Shown: piece by piece, positions 27,610 through 41,557 of the stretch
How positions within the stretch are numbered: the stretch's first letter is position 1
How the letters are laid out: every line of letters begins with the position of its first letter
Origin: Nannocystis exedens
GTDB lineage: Bacteria; Myxococcota_A; Polyangia; Nannocystales; Nannocystaceae
Assembly: GCF_002343915.1 (NCBI RefSeq)
Contig: NZ_NETK01000001.1
Coordinates: 6,462,001 to 6,526,000, forward strand
Length of the DNA: 64,000 nt
Direction of reading: 5' to 3'
The notes under the pieces: model-generated
The model's database searches: none
The model's input: only the letters and a program-made list of their open reading frames with translations
What the model was told of the DNA's origin: nothing
Position numbers and translations under genes: made by a program

Positions 27610-28080
27610 TCACGCGGCGCCGCGCTGCTGGCCGAGGATGTACTCCCATACGCGGTCGCGCTCGGTCTCGAAGGCGGCGCCGAGCCGCTGGGCCTCGTGC
27701 GGATCGAGGACGCGCCTGGCCAGCGGGAACAGCTCGCCCTCTTCCTCGTCGACGTGGTGCCCGACCATGTCGGCCAGCACGCGCGCCCGCGCGGCCCAGT
27801 TGTCGTCGCGCGGCGACATCGCGACCAGCTCGCCCAGCAGGTTCTCGACCTGCTTGTGCTCCTCCAGGCTGACGCGGACCTTCTCGGCCGTGCGCTCGTC
27901 CTCCTGCAGGCGCAGGTAGAACACGGCCTCCTCGGCGCGCGAGTGCGGCACGAGCTTGAGCCGCACCCGCGCCAGCAGCTCGGCGGCGAGCTTGCCCTTC
28001 GCCGCCAGGAGCTCGTGGAACAGCTCGTCGATCTCCTCGTGTTCACGCGCCAGGAGCTCGTAGATCTCGGGCCGATGCAT
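27610..28080 (-). CDS. Hemerythrin-like domain protein
   Basis: A 156-residue four-helix protein with the HHE pattern: His/Glu ligands in REHEEIDELFHELL, LVPHSRAEEAVFY, EEHKQVENLL and VGHHVDEEEGELFP. Such proteins bind a di-iron centre and sense or store O2, NO or iron. It sits between sodC and the FAD/Rieske gene in one direction, with GGAGGAG just before its ATG. Confidence 0.9.
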   Translation of the reverse strand: MHRPEIYELLAREHEEIDELFHELLAAKGKLAAELLARVRLKLVPHSRAEEAVFYLRLQEDERTAEKVRVSLEEHKQVENLLGELVAMSPRDDNWAARARVLADMVGHHVDEEEGELFPLARRVLDPHEAQRLGAAFETERDRVWEYILGQQRGAA

Positions 28081-28112
28081 GGTGCGCTCCTCCGCTGATC
28101 TTCGCTTCGCGC

Positions 28113-28685
28113 TCACTTCGGCGCGGTGACCGGCTGGGTGTCGCCGCCGCGGAGGCGAATCACGCCGCAGGCGATCCGCGCCCCCGAGTTGCCGGCCGGC
28201 TGCGAGGTGTAGTCGTCGGGGGCCGCGTGGACCAGCACCGAGCGGCCGAGGATCCCCCGCGGACCGGTGTCGAGGGTGAAGCCCTCGAGCTTCATGTCGA
28301 GCGTGGTCTGCTTGCCGCTGCCGGCGCCGGCCAGGTTGCCGAGGTCGCCGGCGTGGTGGCGCGGGGCCTTCGGCGCGCCGTGGTCGGTCTTGTCCGGGTT
28401 GAAGTGCTCGCCGGCCGACATGCCGTCGGGCGCCGAGCAGTCGCCGAACTCGTGGATGTGGAACCCGTGGTCGCCGGTCTGGAGGCCGTTGACCCGCGCC
28501 TCGACGTGGACTTCGCCGTTCTTCTTGGTGAAGGTGACGGTCCCGTCGACGGCGCTCGCGCCGAGCGGAGCGAGCTCGGCGACGGCCACGACCTCGTCGG
28601 ACTTCGACGAGCCGCAGCCCGTCGGGCCGGCGAGGACGAGCGAGACGATGGAGAGGAGCGAGGCTCTCGCGAAATCGTGAGACAT
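28113..28685 (-). CDS. sodC: Cu/Zn superoxide dismutase, lipoprotein
   Basis: A 190-residue periplasmic or surface superoxide dismutase that turns superoxide into peroxide and O2. The signal peptide ends in GPTGC (lipobox-like), then comes the SOD domain. Copper ligands are seen in GFHIHEFGDC, zinc/copper ligands in PRHHAGDLGNL, and the second signature in GNSGARIACGVI. It is the first gene of a probable sodC/hemerythrin/FAD-Rieske operon with 32 and 55 base gaps. Confidence 0.95.
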   Translation of the reverse strand: MSHDFARASLLSIVSLVLAGPTGCGSSKSDEVVAVAELAPLGASAVDGTVTFTKKNGEVHVEARVNGLQTGDHGFHIHEFGDCSAPDGMSAGEHFNPDKTDHGAPKAPRHHAGDLGNLAGAGSGKQTTLDMKLEGFTLDTGPRGILGRSVLVHAAPDDYTSQPAGNSGARIACGVIRLRGGDTQPVTAPK

Positions 28686-29171
28686 GATTCACCTGAGGCC
28701 GAGGCAAGGGGGAATCGATGCACCGTCGAGGCCGGACGGCCCCGGGACGGCGAGTGACGCCGGCAACTATGATCACGCGCCCGGCCCCGGCTCGCGGCGC
28801 CCTACCGACCCGAGGCACCGACGCCCCGTTTCCCGGCGGTTCGCCGGCCGGGAGCGGAAAGTGGGCCCTCGCCCGAGGTGCCGCGATTCCGCCGGCCTCG
28901 TCGGCCGTTGCGCAACTCGCGTCGCCGCGGCGGCCGCCGGACCCGAGCGGGCTCATCGCCGAATGCGAGGACCCGCTGCCTCGCAGCATTTCACGGCGGG
29001 CTCAGCCATTGCTGCCAGTCATGACCCCTGAGATTGGCGGGTCTCGCCGCGATTTCGCCCCTCGGCCGCCCGCCTCTGCGATCGCCGTCCTGTCGGCGCG
29101 CCCACCGGCGGCCGCCACGGCCAGGCGCACCTTGTCGCACCCCAATGCCCGCAGAACGCTGGCCAGAGGCC
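28686..29171. other. Intergenic region without a recognised gene
   Basis: About 490 bases between divergent sodC and the TetR promoter. Open frames on the plus strand read as Arg/Pro/Ala-rich noise. No repeat of the window-wide families was found. The sodC promoter should lie here but no clear boxes were seen. Confidence 0.5.
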
Positions 29172-29217
29172 TTGACGCGGGCCGCGCCTTTTTATAACTT
29201 GCTAGTCACCAGCAAGT
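29172..29217 (+). promoter_or_regulatory. TetR promoter with 21-bp operator (copy 1)
   Basis: TTGACG (29172-29177) and a -10-like ATAACT (29194-29199) are 16 bases apart. The operator (29197-29217) has arms ACTTGCTAGT and ACCAGCAAGT around a central C (9 of 10 pairs match) and starts at the end of the -10 box, so a bound repressor would block transcription start. The identical 21 bases recur at 34193-34213. Confidence 0.8.
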
Positions 29218-29279
29218 AAGGCGTCATGACCTTCGAGGGCTTTGACAACTCCGAGCTTTGACAAGAAAAAAAACGCTCG

Positions 29280-29903
29280 ATGATTTCCGAGGCAAGACGG
29301 CGGACCCAGGAGGAGCGAACGGCGATGTCGGAGCAGTTGATGACCGAGGCGGCCGTGAGCTTGCTGGTGGAGCGAGGGATCGCCGGCACCACGCTCGCGG
29401 GCATCGGCGAGCGCTCCGGCTATTCGCGCGGCCTGGTCACGCACCGCTTCGGCTCCAAGGCGGGGCTGTTGGCCCACGTCCACGACAGCATCGCCGCCGA
29501 GTGGTTGCGGCGGGTGCAGGCGGTCGTCGGTCGCGCCACCGGGGTGGCGGCGCTGCAGCGGGTCACCGACGCGCTCTACCAATTCATCGTCGACGAGCCG
29601 AAGGGGCTGCGGGCGATGTACCTGCTGCGCTACGCGAGCATCGATCCGAGCGCCGAGTACCGGGCCAACGTCGCCAAGCTGAACCGGGCCCACGTCCGCG
29701 CGCTCACGCGGTGGATCGAAGAGGGTCAGGCGCACGGCGAGATCGCGGCCGGCGTCGACCCAGGGCTCGCCGCCGAGCTGTTCGCCAGCGTCGTCGACGG
29801 CCTCCTTTATCGCTGGCTGGTCAACCCCGACATCCCCGTCAAGGAGCTGCACGGGCTGATGCGGGCGCACATCGCCCGCGCGCTGCGGGCGGCCCAGGCC
29901 TGA
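29280..29903 (+). CDS. TetR/AcrR family regulator of the catabolic island
   Basis: A 207-residue regulator. The helix-turn-helix is at about residues 20-62 (LMTEAAVSLLVERGIAGTTLAGIGERSGYSRGLVTHRFGSK), with an all-helical ligand domain behind. Its own promoter and that of the RoxA-like/acyl-CoA dehydrogenase operon 5 kb away share an identical 21-bp operator, so it probably represses both and responds to a pathway intermediate, perhaps an acyl-CoA (inference). An in-frame ATG at 29325 is too late, as it would remove the conserved N-terminal arm. Confidence 0.92.
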   Translation: MISEARRRTQEERTAMSEQLMTEAAVSLLVERGIAGTTLAGIGERSGYSRGLVTHRFGSKAGLLAHVHDSIAAEWLRRVQAVVGRATGVAALQRVTDALYQFIVDEPKGLRAMYLLRYASIDPSAEYRANVAKLNRAHVRALTRWIEEGQAHGEIAAGVDPGLAAELFASVVDGLLYRWLVNPDIPVKELHGLMRAHIARALRAAQA

Positions 29904-30225
29904 AATTTCATCGTCGTCCTCGTCTGCGAATCGTCGCTCGCCCGGGGTCCGAACCCCCCATGATCATTCCGGTTCGTCGGAATGGCGGTAGTCTTACAAT
30001 GTTCAGCCTCACCATGAACCCGCTGCCATCGCGTCAGGGCGCGCCGCCCTGGCCTCGCGTGGCGGCGCGTGGATTCGGGGGAGGCGGCTGGCCTGCCGCG
30101 GTCGCGGCGGGTCGCGCAGAGGTCCGGGCCGAGGTCGTCAAGAGCGGAGCCGCGGCGGAGGTGTGGCGATTCGCCCGTCGTCGCTCCGACAGGGGGCGCG
30201 ACGGTCCGGGAGGAGGAGTGACGCG
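29904..30225. other. Leader region with inverted repeat and weak promoter
   Basis: Between the TetR stop and the first RoxA-like gene. CATTCCG (29965-29971) and CGGAATG (29978-29984) form a 7-bp stem, and GGGGT/AACCCC just before may be a small terminator stem. A good -10 box TACAAT lies at 29995-30000 without a clear -35. The 21-bp TetR operator is not present. A GGAGGAGGAG ribosome site precedes 30226. Confidence 0.45.
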
Positions 30226-31815
30226 ATGGGATCGATGACGCAGAGAACATTGATAACAGTGGCATGTCTGGTCCTGGGCGCCTGCGGCGAGGGGGCGCCG
30301 GCCCAGGGCAGCGACGGCGACGGCAGCGACAGCACCGGCGCCGGCGGCCCCGGCACCACCACGGAGCCCGGCGCCCCGACCACGACCGAGGCCAACGATT
30401 CGGGGGTGGACTCGCCGACGACCGGCTCCTCGCACGGCGATTCGACGACCGACGGCGAGCCGCCGCCCGCCGCCTGCGCCATGGGCTACCCGATCCCGGG
30501 CACCGAGCAGGTCCAGGGCGACGCCGAGGCCGGCTATCACGCCTTGCTCAACGAGGGGTACGTGTCGTGCGGGATCCCCTTCGCCTTGTTCCCGATCGCC
30601 GCCCCCCTCCTCGGCTCCTTCGGCGAGGGCGAGCCGCTCCCCGGCCGCACCGGCAAGAACGCCGAGGTGCCCTACAACTGGACCGTCCACACCTCGAAGA
30701 GCAGCGGCGCCGAGATCGTCTCGCTCAACTGTCTCGAGTGCCACGCCGGCCACTTCAACGGCGAGCTCGTCATCGGCCTAGGCAAGGCCGACGCCGATTA
30801 CACCGAGCAGATCGGCGGGTTCTTGGCGGAGATCCCGATCCCCGGCATCCCGATCCCCGGGCTCGAGGAGATGACGCGGATGGCCCAGCGGTACCAGGCG
30901 GTCGGCGATTACACGCGCATGCTCGTCGTCGGCACCAACCCCGCCGACTCGCTGGCCGCGGTGCTGTCGACGCGCCACGACGCCGAGACGCTCGAGTGGC
31001 TCGACGAGCCGAACACGGTGGTGCCCGACGTCATCTTGCCGGTCGACACGCCGCCGTGGTGGCACACCAAGAAGAAGCACGGCCTGTTCTGGAACGGCAT
31101 GTCGCGCGGCGACCACCGGGCGACCATGATCTACGCCAGCGCGCTGTGCACCGATTCGGTCGAGGAGGCGGAGGACATCTTCTCGTACTTCAACAACATC
31201 CGCGCGTTCATCGAGTCGGTCGAGGCGCCGAAGTACCCGTTTTCGATCGACGACGAGCTGGCGGCGCAGGGCCAGGAGATCTTCGCCCGCGACTGCTCGT
31301 GCTGCCACGGCACCTACGCCGACGACCCGGCGCTCGAGACCTACCCGAACATGCTCCTGCCGCTCGACACGATCGGCACCGATCCGCTCCTGGCCTTCGA
31401 GGCCGACGCGCGCCCGTTCGCCGACTGGTTCAACTCTTCGTGGTACGGCGACATCGGCAAGCTCACCACCGGCGACCCGTTCGTCGGCTACGTCGCCCCG
31501 CCGCTCGACGGCATCTGGGCCAGCGCGCCCTATTTTCACAACGCCTCGGTGCCGACCATCGAATTGGTGCTCAACAGCAAGGCCCGCCCGATGTGGTGGC
31601 GCCGCGTCGACTACGACAGCACCAACTACGACGAGGAGGCCGTCGGCTGGCCGTGGGTCGAATTGCCGTACGGTCAGGACGGCGCGCCCGACGACGAGCG
31701 CAAGCACGTCTACGACACGACGATCACCGGCCACTGGAACACCGGCCACCCGTTCGGCGATCACCTCGACGACCAGGAGCGCCGCGCGGTGCTCGAGTAC
31801 CTCAAGACGCTGTGA
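30226..31815 (+). CDS. Dihaem cytochrome c lipoprotein, RoxA-like (short paralogue)
   Basis: A 529-residue exported dihaem protein of the cytochrome c peroxidase/MauG/rubber-oxygenase superfamily. A lipoprotein signal (MTQRTLITVACLVLGACGEG) and a Thr/Gly/Ser-rich linker (about residues 25-85) precede the enzyme domain. Haem sites are CLECH (169-173) and CSCCH (357-361). The late motif APPLDGIWASAPYFHNASVPT and the C-terminus HPFGDHLDDQERRAVLEYLKTL match the RoxA-like pattern. It is shorter than RoxA and lipid-anchored. A strong hairpin follows the stop. It could be a partner or accessory oxygenase, or a peroxidase. Confidence 0.82.
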   Translation: MGSMTQRTLITVACLVLGACGEGAPAQGSDGDGSDSTGAGGPGTTTEPGAPTTTEANDSGVDSPTTGSSHGDSTTDGEPPPAACAMGYPIPGTEQVQGDAEAGYHALLNEGYVSCGIPFALFPIAAPLLGSFGEGEPLPGRTGKNAEVPYNWTVHTSKSSGAEIVSLNCLECHAGHFNGELVIGLGKADADYTEQIGGFLAEIPIPGIPIPGLEEMTRMAQRYQAVGDYTRMLVVGTNPADSLAAVLSTRHDAETLEWLDEPNTVVPDVILPVDTPPWWHTKKKHGLFWNGMSRGDHRATMIYASALCTDSVEEAEDIFSYFNNIRAFIESVEAPKYPFSIDDELAAQGQEIFARDCSCCHGTYADDPALETYPNMLLPLDTIGTDPLLAFEADARPFADWFNSSWYGDIGKLTTGDPFVGYVAPPLDGIWASAPYFHNASVPTIELVLNSKARPMWWRRVDYDSTNYDEEAVGWPWVELPYGQDGAPDDERKHVYDTTITGHWNTGHPFGDHLDDQERRAVLEYLKTL

Positions 31816-31816
31816 C

Positions 31817-31870
31817 GGCGTCCGGTGCGGGCGCCGGCGTCACCCTTCGGCGCCCGCAGTGCCGGACGCC
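31817..31870. terminator. Long hairpin terminator
   Basis: Arms 31817-31835 and 31849-31870 pair over 19 positions with a three-base bulge (GGCGTCCGG with CCGGACGCC, TGCGGGCGCC with GGCGCCCGCA) and a 13-base loop. It starts 2 bases after the stop of the RoxA-like lipoprotein gene and lies between convergent genes. Confidence 0.75.
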
Positions 31871-31952
31871 GGCGCTCCCGCGGTGACTCGCACAAGCACC
31901 TCGCCGCCGATGGCCCTCGCATCTCGCTTGGAGATCGCGAGCGACGCTCGCG

Positions 31953-32306
31953 TCAAGGAGTCACGCCCAAGCATTCCAAATACCATGCGTCCGTCTCGGC
32001 GCCGCATGCGAGCCCCGACCAGTAATCATCGAACCCCTCGCACCATTCGAGCCCGCCCACACACGTCTCGTAAGCGGCTTGGGCTCGCCGACAGGCGGGT
32101 TTCTCGACTTCTGCCGCCTCCTGATAGCGCTCGGTCCTGTGCGCCTCGCACTCCGCCTCGTCTGTGTAGCCGACCGCTACGCCCGGCCGCTTGCAGGTCA
32201 TCAGAATGGCGCAGTAGTCGCGGCTGATGTCGGCGAGGTCCGGGGGTTCTTCACCACAACAGAGGGTCACCAGCGCCGTTATGGCTAGCCATGTCCTTGG
32301 GAGCAT
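31953..32306 (-). CDS. Small Cys-rich lipoprotein
   Basis: A 117-residue secreted protein. A signal peptide with lipobox-like end (MLPRTWLAITALVTLCCGEE) is followed by a domain with regularly spaced cysteines (DYCAILMTCKRP, ECEAHR, PACRRAQAAYETCVGGLEWCEGF, LACGAETDAWYLECLG). Myxobacteria encode many such small Cys-rich lipoproteins of unknown role. It starts 22 bases after the DUF3556 stop, in one operon with it. A hairpin-repeat copy (TGTCC-TTGG-GAGCA, 32292-32305) overlaps its first codons. Confidence 0.75.
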   Translation of the reverse strand: MLPRTWLAITALVTLCCGEEPPDLADISRDYCAILMTCKRPGVAVGYTDEAECEAHRTERYQEAAEVEKPACRRAQAAYETCVGGLEWCEGFDDYWSGLACGAETDAWYLECLGVTP

Positions 32307-32328
32307 GTCGCCTCCTGTTCACTCGCGC

Positions 32329-34008
32329 TCACGCCCCTTCGCGGAGCGCCGCCCCGCCCGGCAGGTCGAACGACCACGGCTGCAATTTGCGCAGGTCGGC
32401 GATGGCGATCTCGCCGCGTCCGAGCTCGCCGGTGGCGGCGTCGTGGATCCGCCACAGCATGATCTGCCGGTGCAGCGGCTGCGACTCGACCATGATGATG
32501 CGCAGCTCGCCGGGTTCGAAGCCGCACTGGGCCTGCACCGCCGCGATCAATTGTTCGTCGTGCAGGTGCCCATCGCCGAAGTTCCAGCCGAGCGCGAGGC
32601 CGGCGACCAGCTCGCCGTCGACCCATTCGTACTTCGTCGGATCGTCGACCGCGCGCGGCAAGAGTCGGCACAGCGCGCGGCCGGCCAGGTGCATCAGGCG
32701 GAACGCGATCACCTTGCCGACCAGGCCGACCGACACCTTGCGCGCGTAGAACACGTCGAGCTGGTCGTACAGCCATTTTGACGACTTGCGCAGGCGCTCG
32801 AGCTTTTGATGGCTGTCGCCGCGGAACAGCCACACGGAATAGGGCCAGTTGCCGGCGTAGTAGCGCATCGACAGCAGGAACGACAGGCGGTGCGGCGCCA
32901 GGTTGCCCCACAGCGGCAGCACCACCGCGAACAGGGCCACGAACGCCGCCAGCACCGGCGTGTCGAGCAGCCCCGCGAGGCTCACCTCGGCGTGCGCGCC
33001 GAACAGGAAGAACCCGCCGTACAGCACGACCACGTTCCACTCGATCGGCACCCCCATCGGCACCGTGCTGAGGATGAAGCCGTGCAGCATCAGCATCATC
33101 GCCAGGCCGACCGTGGTGACCACGCCGCCGTCGCCGAGGAGCAGGACGATCGGCACCGACAGCTCGAGCAGCGTGCCGACGTGGGCCATCACCGTCGCCA
33201 GAGTCGAGGGCCGCAGGTCGTCGGGGTAGCTGCGGTAGACGAGGCGGCGGATCCACTCGAAGCGGGTGACCGGCGAATTGCTGGTCATCACGCACACCAC
33301 CGCCGGGAAGTGGTGGTTCAGCTTCGACACGCCGGCCCAGAACCACAGCGCCGCCTGCACCGCCTTGGCCCCGGCGAGCCACGGGCTGGCGAACGCGAAC
33401 ACCACGATCGTCACCCAGTAGTGCTCGGCGCGCGCGGCCAGGAACACGGTCTTGTCGAGCAGGCCGCACAGCGGCACCAGCACGACCAGGGGCAACAGCA
33501 GCGCCGCGTCGAGCTGCGGGGCCACCAGCGCGCGCACCAGGCTGATCAGCAGGATCGCGTAGAGCGCGACGTCGATCGCGTTGCGGGTGGCGCCGCCGAC
33601 CAGCGGCAGGCCGCGCAGCAGCGGGAGCTTGGTGGTGCCGGGGCGGAGGAAGTGGAGGAACCCGCCGATCGGCGGGAAGTAGCGCCCGGTCAGCGGCCCG
33701 CTGCCGCAGCCGAGGCCGAGCACCTCGAACAGCAGGCTCCACACGATCGCCTTCTGGAACGCGACCGGCTCGAGCCACCATTGCCCGATCGCGGCCGGCG
33801 AGCCGAGGCCCGGCGAAAACCCGCAGAAGAAGATCCACCCGCCGACGAAGAGGGCGACCTTCAGCAGATAGACGAAGTAGACCGCGACCGGGGTCCCGTA
33901 ACCCTGGAGGGCCCACGAGCGACACACCATGCGGCTCTTGTCCGGCAAGGGCTTCGTGGCCCACTCGAGGGGGTCGTACGGCGGCGGGATCGGGTCGAGC
34001 AAGCCCAT
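32329..34008 (-). CDS. DUF3556-type polytopic membrane protein
   Basis: A 559-residue protein. The N-terminus MGLLDPIPPPYDPLEWATKP, then RMVCRSWALQGYGTPVAVYFVYLLKV, is the start typical of DUF3556 proteins, best known from mycobacteria and other lipid-rich actinobacteria. About ten membrane helices (about residues 45-390) are followed by a soluble C-terminal part (WLYDQLDVFYARKVSVGLVGKVIAF, YEWVDGELVAGLALGWNFGDGHLHDEQLI). Function unknown. It is divergent from the RoxA-like operon and shares its 380-base control region, so co-regulation is plausible. Confidence 0.8.
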   Translation of the reverse strand: MGLLDPIPPPYDPLEWATKPLPDKSRMVCRSWALQGYGTPVAVYFVYLLKVALFVGGWIFFCGFSPGLGSPAAIGQWWLEPVAFQKAIVWSLLFEVLGLGCGSGPLTGRYFPPIGGFLHFLRPGTTKLPLLRGLPLVGGATRNAIDVALYAILLISLVRALVAPQLDAALLLPLVVLVPLCGLLDKTVFLAARAEHYWVTIVVFAFASPWLAGAKAVQAALWFWAGVSKLNHHFPAVVCVMTSNSPVTRFEWIRRLVYRSYPDDLRPSTLATVMAHVGTLLELSVPIVLLLGDGGVVTTVGLAMMLMLHGFILSTVPMGVPIEWNVVVLYGGFFLFGAHAEVSLAGLLDTPVLAAFVALFAVVLPLWGNLAPHRLSFLLSMRYYAGNWPYSVWLFRGDSHQKLERLRKSSKWLYDQLDVFYARKVSVGLVGKVIAFRLMHLAGRALCRLLPRAVDDPTKYEWVDGELVAGLALGWNFGDGHLHDEQLIAAVQAQCGFEPGELRIIMVESQPLHRQIMLWRIHDAATGELGRGEIAIADLRKLQPWSFDLPGGAALREGA

Positions 34009-34166
34009 CGAGACCGGCGATCATAGCCGCGCCCCGGGCGATTGGAAGCCGGCGATTCACCGCATTCGCGGGCGCGCCGACGCGGCGCCTTCGCCACCCG
34101 GACGAGCTCGACAGAGGGGCCGGTCGCGAGCGTCCTCGGGGGGCGAAAACGCGCTCTCAGGGCTGC

Positions 34167-34213
34167 TTGACGGTCTAGAACACGATCTGTATACTTGCTA
34201 GTCACCAGCAAGT
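34167..34213 (+). promoter_or_regulatory. Promoter of the RoxA-like operon with 21-bp TetR operator (copy 2)
   Basis: A near-consensus promoter: TTGACG (34167-34172), 17-base spacer, TATACT (34190-34195). The operator 34193-34213 is identical over 21 bases to the one before the TetR gene at 29280, and again overlaps the end of the -10 box. A leader of about 175 bases follows before the ATG at 34390. Confidence 0.85.
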
Positions 34214-34389
34214 AAAGTGGCCTCCGGATGAAATTCCCAGTGATTTCATGGCCATGGGCGCTTAGGTCAGGTCCGTTGCTGCACCCTGTCTTGCTGGAAC
34301 ACCGGAAACACAGTTCGTCGGATCCCGGGCGCGGGGGGAGCGACTTTCGCGGCAGGGGTGATGCGACGACAGCAGCAGGGAGGGGCACC

Positions 34390-36414
<2,025 letters not shown>

Positions 36415-36424
36415 GTGCGGTGCG

Positions 36425-38823
<2,399 letters not shown>

Positions 38824-38835
38824 ACGGAGCGACGC

Positions 38836-39983
<1,148 letters not shown>

Positions 39984-39987
<4 letters not shown>

Positions 39988-41078
39988 AGATCCGCGCCGC
40001 CGTCGCGCGCGCGCGCGAGCCGTTCCGCATCGAAGAGGTCGAGCTCGACGGGCCGCGCGCCGACGAAGTGCTGGTCGAGGTCGAGGCGTGCGGGATCTGC
40101 CACACCGATCTTTCGGCCAAGGACCACGACTACGGCACCCCGCTGCCGGCCGTGCTCGGGCACGAGGGCGTCGGCCGGATCGTCGCGCTCGGCGAGGGCG
40201 TCACGCGCTTCGCCGTCGGCGAGCGGGTGGTGATGAGCTTCGGCGCGTGCGGACGCTGCCCGAGCTGCGCGGCCGAGCTGCCGGCGTATTGCCGCCACGC
40301 CCGCGACTTCAACCTGTTCGCGCGCCGCCTCGACGGCTCGTCGCCGATCTCGCAGGCAGGCCGTTCGCTGACCGGGCACTTCTTCGGGCAATCGGCGTTC
40401 GCCAGCCACGCGATCGCGGCGGCGCACAACCTCGTGCGCCTCGGCGACGACCTGCCGGCCCCGCTCATGACCTCGCTCGCCTGCGGCGTACAGACCGGCG
40501 CCGGCGCGGTGGTCAACGTCCTGCAGGCCGAGCCGCACGACGCGATCGGCGTGTTCGGCTGCGGCACCGTCGGACTCGCCGCGATCATGGCGGCCAGGGT
40601 CGCCGGCTGCGCGCGGATCGTCGCCGTCGACGTCCGGGCCGGGCGGCTCGAGACGGCGCGCGCGCTCGGAGCCACCGAGGTCGTCGACAGCGCGCAGACC
40701 GACCTCGCCGCCGCGCTCAAGCGGCTCGGCGGGTTGACGCTCGCGTTCGACAACACCGGGCGGCCGGAGGTGATCGAGGCCGCCTACAACGCGCTGCACC
40801 CGCGCGGGCGGATCGTGCTCGCCGGGCTGAGCGCGCGCGGGGCCAGCCTGACGCTCGACCTCAACCGCTTGATGGCGAGCGGACGCAGCCTGCGCGGCAC
40901 GATCGAGGGCGACGCCGACCCGCGCGCCTTCATCCCGCGGCTCGTCGACTGGTACCGGCGCGGCGAGCTGCCGCTCGAGCGGATCGTCACCACCTATCCC
41001 TTCGAGCAGATCAACGAGGCCGCGGCCGACATGCTGGCCGGGCGAGTCATCAAGCCGGTGCTGAGGATGTCGACATGA
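39984..41078 (+). CDS. Zinc-dependent alcohol dehydrogenase, aryl/allylic alcohol type
   Basis: A 364-residue medium-chain dehydrogenase that interconverts a primary alcohol and aldehyde with NAD(P). Catalytic zinc ligands are in CGICHTD and GHEGVG, the structural zinc lobe is CGRCPSCAAELPAYC, and the coenzyme loop is GCGTVG. The segment SLTGHFFGQSAFASHA is shared with benzyl-alcohol and geraniol dehydrogenases, which fits an isoprenoid route, but specificity cannot be read off. Its GTG start overlaps the stop before it (GTGA) and its end overlaps the next ATG. Confidence 0.93.
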
Positions 41079-41545
41079 CGAGAGAGACTGCCTTGAATGC
41101 CACGACCGCGCTGCGCGAGCTGATCGCAAGCGGCGCCCAGACCGACGTCGACGCGCTGCACGCCCTGTACGACGCGCTGCCGCCGATCGACACCGCGTTC
41201 ATGCGCGGCGAGTGGGAGGGCGGGGTGTTCCACACCGGCCACCCGGGCGAGCAGCAGCTGACGGCGATCGGGTGGGTCGGCAAGTCGTTCCACCACGACA
41301 ACGACGTCGACCCGATCGTCACCCGCGACGAGCACGGCCGCCGCGTCGCAAACCCGATCCTCGGCAAGGCCTCGCTGCGGCTCGTGCATTACCGCGGGGC
41401 CGCGACCGCGACGATGGTCTACGACAAGCACCCGATCTTCGATCACTTCCGCAAGATCGACGACGACGCGGTGCTCGGCGTCATGGACCGCAAGGGCGAC
41501 CCCGCGCCGCTGTTCTTTTACCTGCGCCGGCTGCAATCACCGTAG
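41075..41545 (+). CDS. GXWXG/DUF4334 domain protein
   Basis: A 156-residue protein with the GXWXG motif in FMRGEWEGGVFHTGHP and the DUF4334 part in KASLRLVHYRGAATATMVYDKHPIFDHFRKIDDDAVLGVMDRKG. Function is not established; the fold may bind a small hydrophobic ligand. Such genes often sit beside acyl-CoA ligase and dehydrogenase genes in actinobacteria. It is coupled to the dehydrogenase gene by ATGA, with 12 bases to the ligase gene. Confidence 0.88.
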   Translation: MTRETALNATTALRELIASGAQTDVDALHALYDALPPIDTAFMRGEWEGGVFHTGHPGEQQLTAIGWVGKSFHHDNDVDPIVTRDEHGRRVANPILGKASLRLVHYRGAATATMVYDKHPIFDHFRKIDDDAVLGVMDRKGDPAPLFFYLRRLQSP

Positions 41546-41557
41546 AGGAGGTTCGAC

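Noticed and set aside
29034..29219. Small frame ending over the 21-bp operator
   Set aside because: Proline/arginine-rich noise; the shared translated end YNLLVTSK is only the operator read as protein.
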